Notes under the pieces: generated by a model
Databases searched by the model: none
What the model was told of the DNA's origin: nothing
Seen by the model: the letters and a program-made list of their open reading frames with translations, nothing else
Translations under genes and position numbers: made by a program
NCBI GenBank assembly: GCA_963827595.1
Contig: CAWHBT010000001.1
Span: 434,001-498,000 of the forward strand
Length of the DNA: 64,000 nucleotides
Direction: 5' to 3'
From: DATEDA01 sp963827595
GTDB lineage: Bacteria; Pseudomonadota; Gammaproteobacteria; Burkholderiales; SG8-39
Shown here: one piece after another, positions 31,933-40,787 of the stretch
Layout: every line of letters starts with the position of its first letter
How positions within the stretch are numbered: the stretch's first letter is position 1

Positions 31933-34839
31933 ATGCAACCCGCTGAAACAAAAAACGAAATCGCTAAGACCGCGACCCCGACGCCGCTGCCCGAGCAGGA
32001 GATCTCGAGCGAGGTGCTGGTCGAGAAGTACGCCAAGGGCGCCGAGCGCACGGTCGAGGAGGTACGCCGCCGCGTCGCGCGCGCGCTCGCCGCCGCGGAG
32101 ACGGAGGACCGGCGCGCGCACTGGGAAGCGAAGTTCCTCGAGGCGCAGGAGCGCGGCTTCGTTCCGGCGGGGCGCATCAATTCCGCCGCCGGCACGACGC
32201 TCACCGCAACGCTGATCAACTGCTTCGTGCAGCCGGTCGGCGACTCGATCACCGAGGTCGTCGACGGCAAGCCGGGCATCTACACCGCGCTCGCGGAAGC
32301 GGCCGAGACGATGCGCCGCGGCGGCGGCGTCGGCTACGACTTCTCGTCGGTCCGCCCGAAGGGCGCGCTGGTGCGCGGCACGATGTCGCGCGCGAGCGGC
32401 CCGGTGTCGTACATGCGGGTGTTCGACCGCTCGTGCGAGACGGTCGAGTCGGCGGGCTCTCGGCGCGGCGCGCAGATGGGTGTGCTCCGCTGCGACCACC
32501 CGGACGTCGACGACTTCATCCGCGCCAAGGACCAGGGCGACCTCACCAACTTCAACATCTCGGTCGGCGTCACCGACGAGTTCATGCGCGCGGTCGAGGC
32601 CGACGGCGAGTTCGAGCTCGTGCACAAGGCGGCGCCGCCGCAGGACGCGCGGGAGGCGGGCAGCTACCAGCGCGCCGACGGGCTGTGGGTGTACCGCAAG
32701 ATCCGCGCGCGCGCGCTGTGGGACGGGATCATGCGTTCCACCTACGACCACGCCGAGCCGGGCGTGCTGTTCCTCGACCGCATGAACAAGGACAACAATC
32801 TCTACTACTGCGAGACGATCGAGAGCACGAACCCGTGCAGCGAGCAGCCGCTGCCCGCGTACGGGTGCTGCGACCTCGGCTCGATCGATCTCACGAAATT
32901 CGTGAAACGCCCGTTCACGGACAAGGCGGAGTTCGACTTCGCCGGCTTCGGCAAGGTCGTCGAGGTCACCGTGCGCATGCTCGACAACGTGCTCGAGGTC
33001 ACGCCGTGGCCGCTGCCGCAGCAGCGCGACGAGGCGATGGCGAAGCGCCGGATCGGCCTCGGCTTCACCGGCCTCGGCGACGCGCTGATCATGCTGCGCC
33101 TGCGCTACGACACCGCCGAGGCGCGCGCGATGGGATCCAGGATTTCCGAGACGATGCGCGACCGCTCGTACCTCGCCTCGATCGAGCTCGCCCGCGAGCG
33201 CGGCGCGTTCCCGCTGTTCAACGCCGACCTCTATCTCTCCGGCGGCAATTTCGCCTCGCGTCTACCTGCGGAGATCAAGCAGAAGATCAGGCAGCACGGC
33301 ATCCGCAACTCGCACCTGCTCTCGATCGCGCCGACCGGGACGATCAGCCTGGCGTTCGCCGACAACGCGTCGAACGGCATCGAGCCGCCGTTCTCGTGGA
33401 CCTACTCGCGCCGCAAGCGCATGCCCGACGGCACGTGGAAGGAGTACCAGGTCGAGGACCACGCCTGGCGGCTCTTCCGCCACCTCGGTGGCGACGTGCG
33501 CAACCTCCCGCCGTACTTCGTGACTGCGCTCGAAATCTCGGCGCAGGCGCACAAGGACATGGTGGCCGCGGTGGCGCCGTACGTCGACACCAGCATCTCG
33601 AAGACCGTGAACGTCCCCGAGGACTACCCGTACTCGGAGTTCGAGGATCTTTACCTCAGCGCGTGGCACGCGGGGCTCAAGGGCCTCGCGACCTATCGCC
33701 CGAACAAGGTGCTGGGGGCGGTGCTCTCCATCGAGCCGCAAGCCGAGGCAGACGGCGGGCGGAAGCAGCCGCAGGACGTCGTGCTCTCCGAAGCGAATCG
33801 CCGGCTGTCGATCAAGAGCCTGCCGATGCCGGTGCTCGCGTCGCTCGCGTGGCCGAACCGGCCGACGCTGCCCGCGGGCAACCTGTCCTGGACCTACATG
33901 ATCGACCATCCCGGCGGCGAGTTCGCGCTGTTCGTGGGCCACGTGGAGGAGGAATTGCGCGCCTTCCCGTTCGAGGTGTGGGTGAATGGGGCCGAGCAGC
34001 CGCGCGGCCTCGGCGCGGTGGCGAAGACGCTCTCGATGGACATGCGCGCGAAGGACCGCGCGTGGCTCGCGCTGAAGCTCGATGTCCTCGCGAAGACGCC
34101 CGGGGACCATTCGTTCGAACTGCCGTTCCCGCCGCACGGCGAGCGGAAGCTCGTGCCGAGCGTCGTCGCCGGCGTGGCGCAGGTGATCCGCTGGCGCTGC
34201 GACCAGCTGCACGCGCTCGACGCGCGGGCGCCCGACCTGCTGTCGCCGGAGGGCCGGCCGCACCCGGTGCTCGACGCGATGTTCGCGGTCGAGGAGCCGA
34301 AGACCGGCACCGACGGCACCCTCTCCTGGTCGGTCGACATCCGCAACCCGGCCTCGGGCGAGGACTTCGTGCTCGGGCTGAAGGAGATCACGCTGCCCGG
34401 CAGCGTCATGCGGCCGTACTCGATGTTCCTCGCCGGCCACTACCCGCGCGCGCTCGACGGGCTCGCGCGGATCCTGTCGCTCGACATGCGGGTGCTCGAC
34501 CCGGCGTGGGTCGGGATGAAGCTGCGCAAGCTCCTCAACTACTCGGAGCCGCTCGGCGACTTCATGGCGTTCGTGCCCGGCGAGCGGCGCCAGCAGACGT
34601 GGCCGTCGACGGTGGCGTACCTCGCGCAGCTCGTCATCCACCGCTACGCGATGCTCGGCGTGCTCGACGAGCGCGGGTATCCGACGCGCGAGATGGGCGT
34701 GCTCGAGGCGCCGCGGGACGAGCGCGCGCCGAAGGTGATGCAGGGCGCGCTCTGCACCGAGTGCGGGAACTACACCGTCATCCGCAAGGACGGGTGCGAC
34801 TTCTGCACCGCGTGCGGGGCGGTGGGGTCCTGCGGCTAG
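31933..34839 (+). CDS. nrdJ: Adenosylcobalamin-dependent ribonucleotide reductase (class II)
   Basis: A 968-residue class II ribonucleotide reductase, making dNTP precursors with a cobalamin radical and no oxygen requirement. Landmarks are C97 in L-I-N-C-F (redox pair partner), the G-G-G-V-G-Y-D-F-S substrate loop, N-P-C-S-E at about 300-304 with the radical Cys and active-site Glu, and S-I-A-P-T-G-T-I-S. The C-terminal third has two TSCPD-like repeats (about 635-780) and a four-Cys tail beginning C-T-E-C near residue 941, which relays electrons. ATG 31933 is kept because family homology begins soon after a short charged leader. Confidence 0.93.
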   Translation: MQPAETKNEIAKTATPTPLPEQEISSEVLVEKYAKGAERTVEEVRRRVARALAAAETEDRRAHWEAKFLEAQERGFVPAGRINSAAGTTLTATLINCFVQPVGDSITEVVDGKPGIYTALAEAAETMRRGGGVGYDFSSVRPKGALVRGTMSRASGPVSYMRVFDRSCETVESAGSRRGAQMGVLRCDHPDVDDFIRAKDQGDLTNFNISVGVTDEFMRAVEADGEFELVHKAAPPQDAREAGSYQRADGLWVYRKIRARALWDGIMRSTYDHAEPGVLFLDRMNKDNNLYYCETIESTNPCSEQPLPAYGCCDLGSIDLTKFVKRPFTDKAEFDFAGFGKVVEVTVRMLDNVLEVTPWPLPQQRDEAMAKRRIGLGFTGLGDALIMLRLRYDTAEARAMGSRISETMRDRSYLASIELARERGAFPLFNADLYLSGGNFASRLPAEIKQKIRQHGIRNSHLLSIAPTGTISLAFADNASNGIEPPFSWTYSRRKRMPDGTWKEYQVEDHAWRLFRHLGGDVRNLPPYFVTALEISAQAHKDMVAAVAPYVDTSISKTVNVPEDYPYSEFEDLYLSAWHAGLKGLATYRPNKVLGAVLSIEPQAEADGGRKQPQDVVLSEANRRLSIKSLPMPVLASLAWPNRPTLPAGNLSWTYMIDHPGGEFALFVGHVEEELRAFPFEVWVNGAEQPRGLGAVAKTLSMDMRAKDRAWLALKLDVLAKTPGDHSFELPFPPHGERKLVPSVVAGVAQVIRWRCDQLHALDARAPDLLSPEGRPHPVLDAMFAVEEPKTGTDGTLSWSVDIRNPASGEDFVLGLKEITLPGSVMRPYSMFLAGHYPRALDGLARILSLDMRVLDPAWVGMKLRKLLNYSEPLGDFMAFVPGERRQQTWPSTVAYLAQLVIHRYAMLGVLDERGYPTREMGVLEAPRDERAPKVMQGALCTECGNYTVIRKDGCDFCTACGAVGSCG

Positions 34840-34848
34840 ATCCGCAGA

Positions 34849-34873
34849 CTCTCCCCTCTGCGCGGGGGGAGAG
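34849..34873. repeat. G/C-rich palindrome, copy B of a dispersed element
   Basis: Arms CTCTCCCC (34849-34856) and GGGGAGAG (34866-34873) around loop TCTGCGCGG, 10 bases after the nrdJ stop and 10 before the stop of the convergent aldolase gene. The loop differs by one base from that of copy A at 21795. Here it may also work as a transcription stop for both genes. Confidence 0.6.
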
Positions 34874-34882
34874 GCGACTCCG

Positions 34883-35602
34883 TCATTCGACCATCCGCTT
34901 CCAGAGCTCCCACGGCCGCGCGATCGCGGCCTGGTTCGTGAGGTCGGACTTCTCGGCCTCGTCGGGCTCGAGGTAGCTGACCGATCCGCCCAGGGCGATC
35001 GCCTGCTGCTGCAGGGTCGCGTTGAGCATCGTGTAGAGCGCGCGATAGACGACGTGCGGCACGCTCGCCGCGGATGCCACGAACCCGTGGCCACGCATGA
35101 GCGCGATGTCGCTCCTCCCGAGCGACTCGGCGAGCGCGCGCCCCTGGTCGTTGTTCCGCACCAGCATGTCGGTAGCGCCGAAGCGGCTGCGGATGTCGAA
35201 CACCGGCGCGCCGCGCACCAGGAACGAGCTCATGTGGTAGATCGGGCGCAACCCGACCGACGAGGCCGCGAACGGGATCACCGGCGGCGCGTGGCTGTGC
35301 ACGATGGCCCTCACGTCGGGCCGCGCCCGGTAGACCTCGCCGTGGATGAAGCGCTCGAGATACGGCTGCCGCGCGTCCGCGCCGACGGCCTTCGAGTCGA
35401 GGTCGAACAGCATGATGTCGTCGGGCGACACGAGCTCCGGCGCGAGCGAGCGGGAGATCAGGTAGCGGCCCGGATCCGTGGGATGGCGGGCGCTCACGTG
35501 GCCGAAGCCGTCCAGCACGCCCTGCTGAGCGAGCACGCGGTTGGCGACCACGAGGTCCTGCACCAGCTGGTCGAGCGTTGCCGCTCCGGCTTGTCCCGGC
35601 AT
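34883..35602 (-). CDS. Class II aldolase/adducin family protein
   Basis: A 239-residue protein of PF00596. The zinc-binding His residues are in A-I-V-H-S-H-A-P-P (two) and L-M-R-G-H-G (one), with E84 in the F-I-H-G-E-V segment near the acid/base position, so it should be an active metal aldolase or a decarboxylase/epimerase of the L-fuculose-phosphate aldolase type. Substrate unknown. It is downstream of, and in the same direction as, the PAS kinase gene, but no cofactor gene sits beside it. Confidence 0.85.
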   Translation of the reverse strand: MPGQAGAATLDQLVQDLVVANRVLAQQGVLDGFGHVSARHPTDPGRYLISRSLAPELVSPDDIMLFDLDSKAVGADARQPYLERFIHGEVYRARPDVRAIVHSHAPPVIPFAASSVGLRPIYHMSSFLVRGAPVFDIRSRFGATDMLVRNNDQGRALAESLGRSDIALMRGHGFVASAASVPHVVYRALYTMLNATLQQQAIALGGSVSYLEPDEAEKSDLTNQAAIARPWELWKRMVE

Positions 35603-35612
35603 TCCTTGCCCC

Positions 35613-38600
35613 CTACCGCACCGCGTGCGCCCCGCTCGGCAGATGTGCCTGCAGGAGCGCGAGCAGCGCTGCCGGCTCCACGGGTTTCCGGATCAGCGCC
35701 CGGACCCCTGCCGCCCGGGCCTGCGCCTCGGTGAGATTGTCCGCGTAACCGGTGTAGAGAATCACCGGCACCGTCGGCCGGATCTCGAGCAGCTCGCGCG
35801 CGAGCTGCAGCCCGGTGACCCGCGGCATGGTCTGGTCGGTCACCACGAGGTCGTACAGCTCCGGTGAGCGCGCAAACGCTTCCTTCGCCTCCACGCCGTT
35901 CGGCTTCGCCGTGACCGCGAGGCCCCAGCTCTCGAGCAGCTCCTTCATGAACTCGCTCACCATGGCCTCGTCGTCCACGACCAGCACGTGGCCGGCGAGC
36001 TCCACCCGCGGCGCGGCGGCGGCCGCGCGGGCCTTCCGCGCGGGCTTGGCCGCGGCACCCTCCGCCGCCGGCAGCGTCGGGAACAGCACCCGGAACGACG
36101 CGCCGCGGCCGGGCTGGCTCTCGACGACGATGTGGCCGCCGTGCTCGTGCACGATGCCGTGCACCGTGGCGAGCCCCATGCCGCTGCCCTTCCCCACCTC
36201 CTTGGTGCTGAAGAACGGCTCGAACATGCGCTCCATCGCCTCCGGCGTGATGCCGGGGCCGGTGTCGCGCACCTCGAGCTCGACGAAATCCCCCGCGATC
36301 CGCTTGCGGCAGCTCGCGCACACCCGTCCGTCGGCGGCAGTCCGCCGGACCGCCACCGTCACCGCGCCGTGGCCCTCGGTGGCGTCCCGGGCGTTGATCC
36401 CGAGATTGAGCAGCACCTGATCGGCCTGGACCGGGTCGAGCATCACCTGCGGCGCCTCGTCGTCCAGCTCGGTCACGAGCTCGAGGGTCGACGGCAGCGT
36501 CGAGCGCAGGAGCTTCACCGACTCTTTGACCAGCGGTCCGAGGCTCACCGGACGGCGCTCGCCGCGCTGGCCGCGGCTGAAGGTCAGCATCTGCTGGATC
36601 AGGTCGCGCGCGCGCTCGCAGGAGAGGTGCGCCTGGTTGAGATACTTCGCGAGCTTCGGGTCGTCGTGCGCGCCCTCCCGCTCGGCGGCGAGCACGAGGT
36701 ACCCCATGACACTCGTCAGGATGTTGTTGAAGTCGTGCGCGATCCCGCCGGTGAGATGGCCGATCGCCTCCATCTTCTGCGCCTGGCGGAGCTGCGCCTC
36801 GAGCTGGGTGCGCTCGACCTCGGCCCGCCTGGCCGCGGTGATGTCGCGCGCCATGCCGAGCGCGTGCGGTTTGCCGCGATAATGGATCGGCACGGCCCGC
36901 ATCTCGACCTCGATCAGTGAGCCGTCCTTGCGGAATCCCTGCACCTCGAATTGCACCGACTCGCCGGCGATCACGCGCCGGTGCATCTGCTTCGCCAAGG
37001 CGCTCATCTCCGGTCGCGCGAAAATCCAGCGGGCGTCGTTCACCACCTCCTCGCGGGTATAGCCGCTCATCGCGAGAAAAGCCGGGTTCACATCCACCAC
37101 ACGCGCGTCGGCGTCGCGCAGCACCAGCGCGTCGCTCGTGGCGTTGAAGATCGAGCGGTACTGCTCCTCGCTCGCGCGCAGCGCCTGGTCGGCCAGCTTC
37201 CGCACCGTGATGTCGCGCCCGACATAGAGCACGTGCGGCTTGCCCTGGTGCTGGATCGGGACGCCGTGGACCTCGACGTCGAAGCGCGACCCGTCCTTGC
37301 GCACGCCCTCGCTCTCGAAATGAAACGCCTCCCCGGCGAGCCCCTTGCCGTGCAGCGTCTTTACATAGTGGTCGATGTCGGGCGGGTTCGCCACGACGTG
37401 CAGCGCCCCGAGCACCTCTTCGCGCGCGTAGCCGCTCATCGCCTCGTAGGCCGGGTTCACGTCGACGATGCCGAAATTGGCGTCGCGCAGCACCAGGGCG
37501 TCGGCCGTGGCATTGAAGATCGCGCGGTACTGCTCCTCGCTGCCGCGCAGGGCCTGCTCGGCGCCCTTGCGCCCGGTGATGTCGCGGGCGATGACGAACA
37601 CGTGCGGCTGGCCGCGGTACTGCAGCGGCACGCCCCGGACCTCCACCGCGAAGCGGGTGCCGTCTTTGCGCACCGCCTCGCTCTCGTAGTGCGACGCCTC
37701 GCCGCGGAGCTCCCGGCCGAACAGCTCGTGCGCCGCCTCACGGTGCTCCGGCGGCGTGAAGAGCATGCGGTCGGAGCCGAGCGCCTCCTCGCGCGCGAAC
37801 CCGGTCATCGCGAGCAGCGCGGGGTTCACGTCCACGACCCGGAAATTCGCGTCGCGCAGCGTGAGCCCGTCGGCACTCGCGTCGAAGATGGCGCGGTACT
37901 GCTCCTCGCTCGCCCGGAGCGCCGCTTCGGCGCGCTTGCGCTCGGTGATGTCGCGCGCGATCGTCAGGACGTGCGGCTCGCCACGGTGCCGAATCGGGAT
38001 GGTGTGCACCTCGACCTGAAACCGCTCGCCGTTCTTGCGCACCGCCTCCAGCTCGGCGTGGCACGGCTCGCCGGCCAGCGTGCGCCGGATCAGGGCCTCC
38101 CGGCGCTCGCCGTAGTCCGGCGGCTGGTGCGCCGGATAGGCGCCGGCCAGCACCTCCTCGCGCGTGAAACCGAAGAGCCGCTCATACGCCGGATTCACGT
38201 CCACCCGCCGGATCTCGGAGTTCCACAGCACCAGGGCGTCGACCGAGGCGTTGAAGATCGACCGGTACTGCTCCTCGCTGGCGCGGACTGCCTCCTCGAC
38301 GCGGGCGCGCTCGACCTCCGCCGCCGCCCGCACCGCGAAGATCTTCAGCATCGCCTCGGTGAGCTCCGGGTTGCCCATCGGGCGGCGGTCCATCGCCGCG
38401 ATGAGCCCGAGCTGGGTGCCGCTCGCATCGTTCAGCGTATAGGCGGTGTAGCTGTCGAACCCGAGCGCGCTGAACATCGTGCCGGGAGCGAACTCCGCAT
38501 GCACGCCCGAGGGGGCGAACCGGAACTCGCGCCCGACGACCCCCTTGCAAGGGGTGCGCGCCAGCTCGTACTCGAAGGTCTTGAGGATCCGCCCGTCGAG

Positions 38601-39518
38601 ATAGGTCGCGAGCGTCCGCATCCGGCTCCGGCCCGGCTCGACGAAGACCGCGATCAGCACCGCCTGCACCTCGAGGATCGCGGCAAGCGAGCGCGCGAGC
38701 TCCTCGAACACTTTCTCGCCGCCGGCGCTCGAGACGGCGAGCGCGGCGCGGCGCAGCGCGTCCTCGGAGCGCTTGCGGTCGGAGATGTCGGTGGCGATCC
38801 CGCAGACTGCATAGGGCTCGCCATCGGGGTTGAACAGCGGGAACTTCGAGGAGAGGTAGGTCCGCGCGGCGCCGCCGCGCACGAGGGTTTCCTCGATCTC
38901 GATCGGGCGCCGCTCCGCCAGCACCCGCCGGTCGCTCTGGCGCAGCCGCGCGACGTCGGCCGGGTACAGAGCGGTGTCGGTCGCGCCGACGATGCGATCA
39001 CGGGGGATCCCGGCCAGGCGCTCGAACTCGCGGTTCACGAAGAGATACCGGCCATCCGGGTCCTTGACGAACACCACCGCGCTCGCGTTGTCGAGGATTT
39101 GCTGCAGGCGCGTCTCGGTCTCGCGCCAGGACGCTTCGGCCCGCCACAGCGCCGAGAGATCGCGCACGTTCACGAGGAGGCGCACCGCGGCGTCCAGCCG
39201 GACCGCCTCCAGGTGCACCAGGGTGACGATGGGCTCGCCGTCCTCCCGCCGGAACTCCCACTGGAACCACTGCGGCTGCCCGGCGAGCGCGGCCTCGGCC
39301 CGCCGGCGCCCGCCCTCGGCGGAAGGCCTCCCGTCCGGCTGGAGCGGCGCCGAGAACTCGAGCGGCGAGTGCCCGAGGAGCCGCTCGCGCGCGAGCCCGA
39401 GCAGCCGGCACGCCGCGTCGTTGCAGTCCTCGATCCCCTGGGCCATCACGAAGACCGCGAGGTCCTCGGGGCCGAAGAGCGCCCGGTAGGCGTCCTCGTC
39501 GCGCTGGAACTGCTTCAT
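35613..39518 (-). CDS. Multi-PAS hybrid sensor histidine kinase
   Basis: About 1301 residues, no transmembrane segment, so a cytosolic sensor. Order: two PAS domains (about 1-260), a GAF-like region (about 265-410), four tandem PAS units of exactly 123 residues (about 415-905), HisKA with G-G-I-A-H-D-F-N-N-I-L, a HATPase with D-T-G-P-G-I and G-S-G-M-G-L-A, and a C-terminal receiver with D-D-E, V-V-T-D-Q-T-M-P and K-P. A C-A-S-C pair sits inside the HATPase domain, just before its E-V-R-D-T-G box. ATG 39518 is used; GTG 39524 would add two residues. It lies downstream of an OmpR-type regulator in the same direction. Confidence 0.88.
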   Translation of the reverse strand: MKQFQRDEDAYRALFGPEDLAVFVMAQGIEDCNDAACRLLGLARERLLGHSPLEFSAPLQPDGRPSAEGGRRRAEAALAGQPQWFQWEFRREDGEPIVTLVHLEAVRLDAAVRLLVNVRDLSALWRAEASWRETETRLQQILDNASAVVFVKDPDGRYLFVNREFERLAGIPRDRIVGATDTALYPADVARLRQSDRRVLAERRPIEIEETLVRGGAARTYLSSKFPLFNPDGEPYAVCGIATDISDRKRSEDALRRAALAVSSAGGEKVFEELARSLAAILEVQAVLIAVFVEPGRSRMRTLATYLDGRILKTFEYELARTPCKGVVGREFRFAPSGVHAEFAPGTMFSALGFDSYTAYTLNDASGTQLGLIAAMDRRPMGNPELTEAMLKIFAVRAAAEVERARVEEAVRASEEQYRSIFNASVDALVLWNSEIRRVDVNPAYERLFGFTREEVLAGAYPAHQPPDYGERREALIRRTLAGEPCHAELEAVRKNGERFQVEVHTIPIRHRGEPHVLTIARDITERKRAEAALRASEEQYRAIFDASADGLTLRDANFRVVDVNPALLAMTGFAREEALGSDRMLFTPPEHREAAHELFGRELRGEASHYESEAVRKDGTRFAVEVRGVPLQYRGQPHVFVIARDITGRKGAEQALRGSEEQYRAIFNATADALVLRDANFGIVDVNPAYEAMSGYAREEVLGALHVVANPPDIDHYVKTLHGKGLAGEAFHFESEGVRKDGSRFDVEVHGVPIQHQGKPHVLYVGRDITVRKLADQALRASEEQYRSIFNATSDALVLRDADARVVDVNPAFLAMSGYTREEVVNDARWIFARPEMSALAKQMHRRVIAGESVQFEVQGFRKDGSLIEVEMRAVPIHYRGKPHALGMARDITAARRAEVERTQLEAQLRQAQKMEAIGHLTGGIAHDFNNILTSVMGYLVLAAEREGAHDDPKLAKYLNQAHLSCERARDLIQQMLTFSRGQRGERRPVSLGPLVKESVKLLRSTLPSTLELVTELDDEAPQVMLDPVQADQVLLNLGINARDATEGHGAVTVAVRRTAADGRVCASCRKRIAGDFVELEVRDTGPGITPEAMERMFEPFFSTKEVGKGSGMGLATVHGIVHEHGGHIVVESQPGRGASFRVLFPTLPAAEGAAAKPARKARAAAAAPRVELAGHVLVVDDEAMVSEFMKELLESWGLAVTAKPNGVEAKEAFARSPELYDLVVTDQTMPRVTGLQLARELLEIRPTVPVILYTGYADNLTEAQARAAGVRALIRKPVEPAALLALLQAHLPSGAHAVR
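36850..38325. repeat. Four tandem 369-nt repeats encoding PAS units
   Basis: The segment TACTGCTCCTCG recurs at 37159, 37528, 37897 and 38266, exactly 369 bases apart, and the flanking sequence is similar. Each unit codes for 123 residues of a PAS domain beginning with S-E-E-Q-Y-R. The equal spacing and high similarity indicate recent internal duplication. Unit borders are approximate. Confidence 0.75.
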
Positions 39519-39630
39519 CGGCACGCGGTGACCGCTGGAATGAGTCGCCTCCGAGTGTAGACGGAACCCGGGGTCCGGGGCGCGCTGTTACCGGGCGGTT
39601 GCGATTGAAACGCGGCGGTTACCGGCCGGG

Positions 39631-40365
39631 TCAAGCGTCCCGGACGAACATGTAGCCGGCGCCCCGGACGGTCCGGATCGTGCGCGGGTTCTCCGGGTCC
39701 TCCTCGACCTTGCGCCGCAGGCGCGCGATGCGGATGTCGATCGAGCGGTCGAACGGCTCCCACTCGCGGTTGCGGGTCAGCGTGAGCAGGCGGTCGCGCG
39801 ACAGCACCTGGTTCGGGTGCTCGGCGAACACCCGGAGGAGCTCGTACTCCATGCTGGTCAGCGGCACCTCGGCGCCGTCGCGCTCGTACAGCTGGTGCGA
39901 CTTGAGGTCGAGCAGGCAGCGGCCGACCGGGAGCCGCCCGCCGGTTGCCGGCGCGGCCGGCCCCGCCGCCGCCGGCGCGACGGCGGGCGCGGCACGGCCC
40001 TGGGTGCGGCGCATGACGCTCTTCAGCCGTGCGCGGAGCTCGCGCGGATCGAACGGCTTGGCGATGTAGTCGTCGGCGCCCATTTCGAGGCCGACGATCC
40101 GGTCGACCACCTCGCCGGCCCCGGTCACCATGACGATGCCGAGCTCGTAGCGCTCGCGCAGGTACCGGGCGAGCGTCAGGCCGTCCTCGCCCGGCAGGCC
40201 CACGTCGAGCAGCACGACGTCGGGAACCGCGCGCTCCAGCTCGGCGCGCATCGTCTGGCCGCCGTCGGCCTGGGCCACCTCGTAGCCGTGCGACGCCAGG
40301 TACTCGGCGAGCATGTCGCGCACCGCCTGGTCGTCGTCGACGATCAGCACCCGTCCGCTGCTCAA
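39631..40365 (-). CDS. OmpR/PhoB-type response regulator
   Basis: A 244-residue regulator: receiver (about 5-118) with D-D-D, the phosphoacceptor Asp in V-V-L-L-D-V-G-L-P and K-P-F; an Ala/Pro linker (about 128-145); and a winged-helix output (about 150-240) with M-E-Y-E-L-L-R-V-F and V-R-G-A-G-Y-M-F. TTG 40365 is the likely start, with GGGAG 8 bases before it. It is transcribed ahead of the PAS hybrid kinase, and the receiver there could compete for or relay phosphate. The divergent operon at 40551 is a plausible target. Confidence 0.9.
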   Translation of the reverse strand: MSSGRVLIVDDDQAVRDMLAEYLASHGYEVAQADGGQTMRAELERAVPDVVLLDVGLPGEDGLTLARYLRERYELGIVMVTGAGEVVDRIVGLEMGADDYIAKPFDPRELRARLKSVMRRTQGRAAPAVAPAAAGPAAPATGGRLPVGRCLLDLKSHQLYERDGAEVPLTSMEYELLRVFAEHPNQVLSRDRLLTLTRNREWEPFDRSIDIRIARLRRKVEEDPENPRTIRTVRGAGYMFVRDA

Positions 40366-40508
40366 GGCTGCGTCTCCCGCATCGCGGCCGAATTATAGGG
40401 CGGCCGGGAACGCGGCAGGGCACTTTCCCGCCCGATTACACGGCGACAACAAACTGTTCCCGAATCGAAAAACCGCCGATACCCGGCGTGCGTAGGCTGC
40501 GCACCTTG

Positions 40509-40530
40509 TCGAGCGACGGACACCGCTCGA
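40509..40530 (+). promoter_or_regulatory. Leader hairpin ahead of the OsmC operon
   Basis: TCGAGCG (40509-40515) and CGCTCGA (40524-40530) form a perfect 7-bp stem with an 8-base loop, ending 4-5 bases before the AAAAGGAGG ribosome site of the first gene. It may affect translation of the operon's first gene. No conserved promoter could be fixed in the 185-base region between this operon and the regulator gene. Confidence 0.4.
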
Positions 40531-40550
40531 GTCGAAAAGGAGGCACGCCA

Positions 40551-40760
40551 ATGGATGAAACAACCGATTTCGAGGCCTTCCTCGCGCCGGAAAGCGCGGT
40601 GGGGCCGGCGATCGATCACGACGAATTCGGGATCGAGTCCGACGCCTACGTGGATCCCGCGGACGACCTGCTCGACGGGCTCGCGGCGAGCGGCGGCATG
40701 TACGACGACGGCGGCGAGCGCCACGTGCGCGACGTGCTCGGCCGCGTGTTCGGAATGTAA
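40551..40760 (+). CDS. Small acidic protein, unknown function
   Basis: A 69-residue protein, about a third Asp and Glu, with a helix-like C-terminus (H-V-R-D-V-L-G-R-V-F-G-M). A very strong site, AAAAGGAGG, precedes ATG 40551, so it should be made in quantity. I recognise no family. It opens a plus-strand operon with OsmC, DUF2917, two small metal-domain-like proteins and a diiron protein. It could be a metal-binding or partner-binding peptide, but that is a guess. Confidence 0.65.
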   Translation: MDETTDFEAFLAPESAVGPAIDHDEFGIESDAYVDPADDLLDGLAASGGMYDDGGERHVRDVLGRVFGM

Positions 40761-40787
40761 GCGCATCACCCGTTGCAGGAGACAGCA

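Noticed and set aside
36951..39560. Long open frame of 869 codons on the plus strand
   Set aside because: It is antisense to the PAS kinase, which has full domain motifs; the open frame is a by-product of high GC and repeated PAS units.
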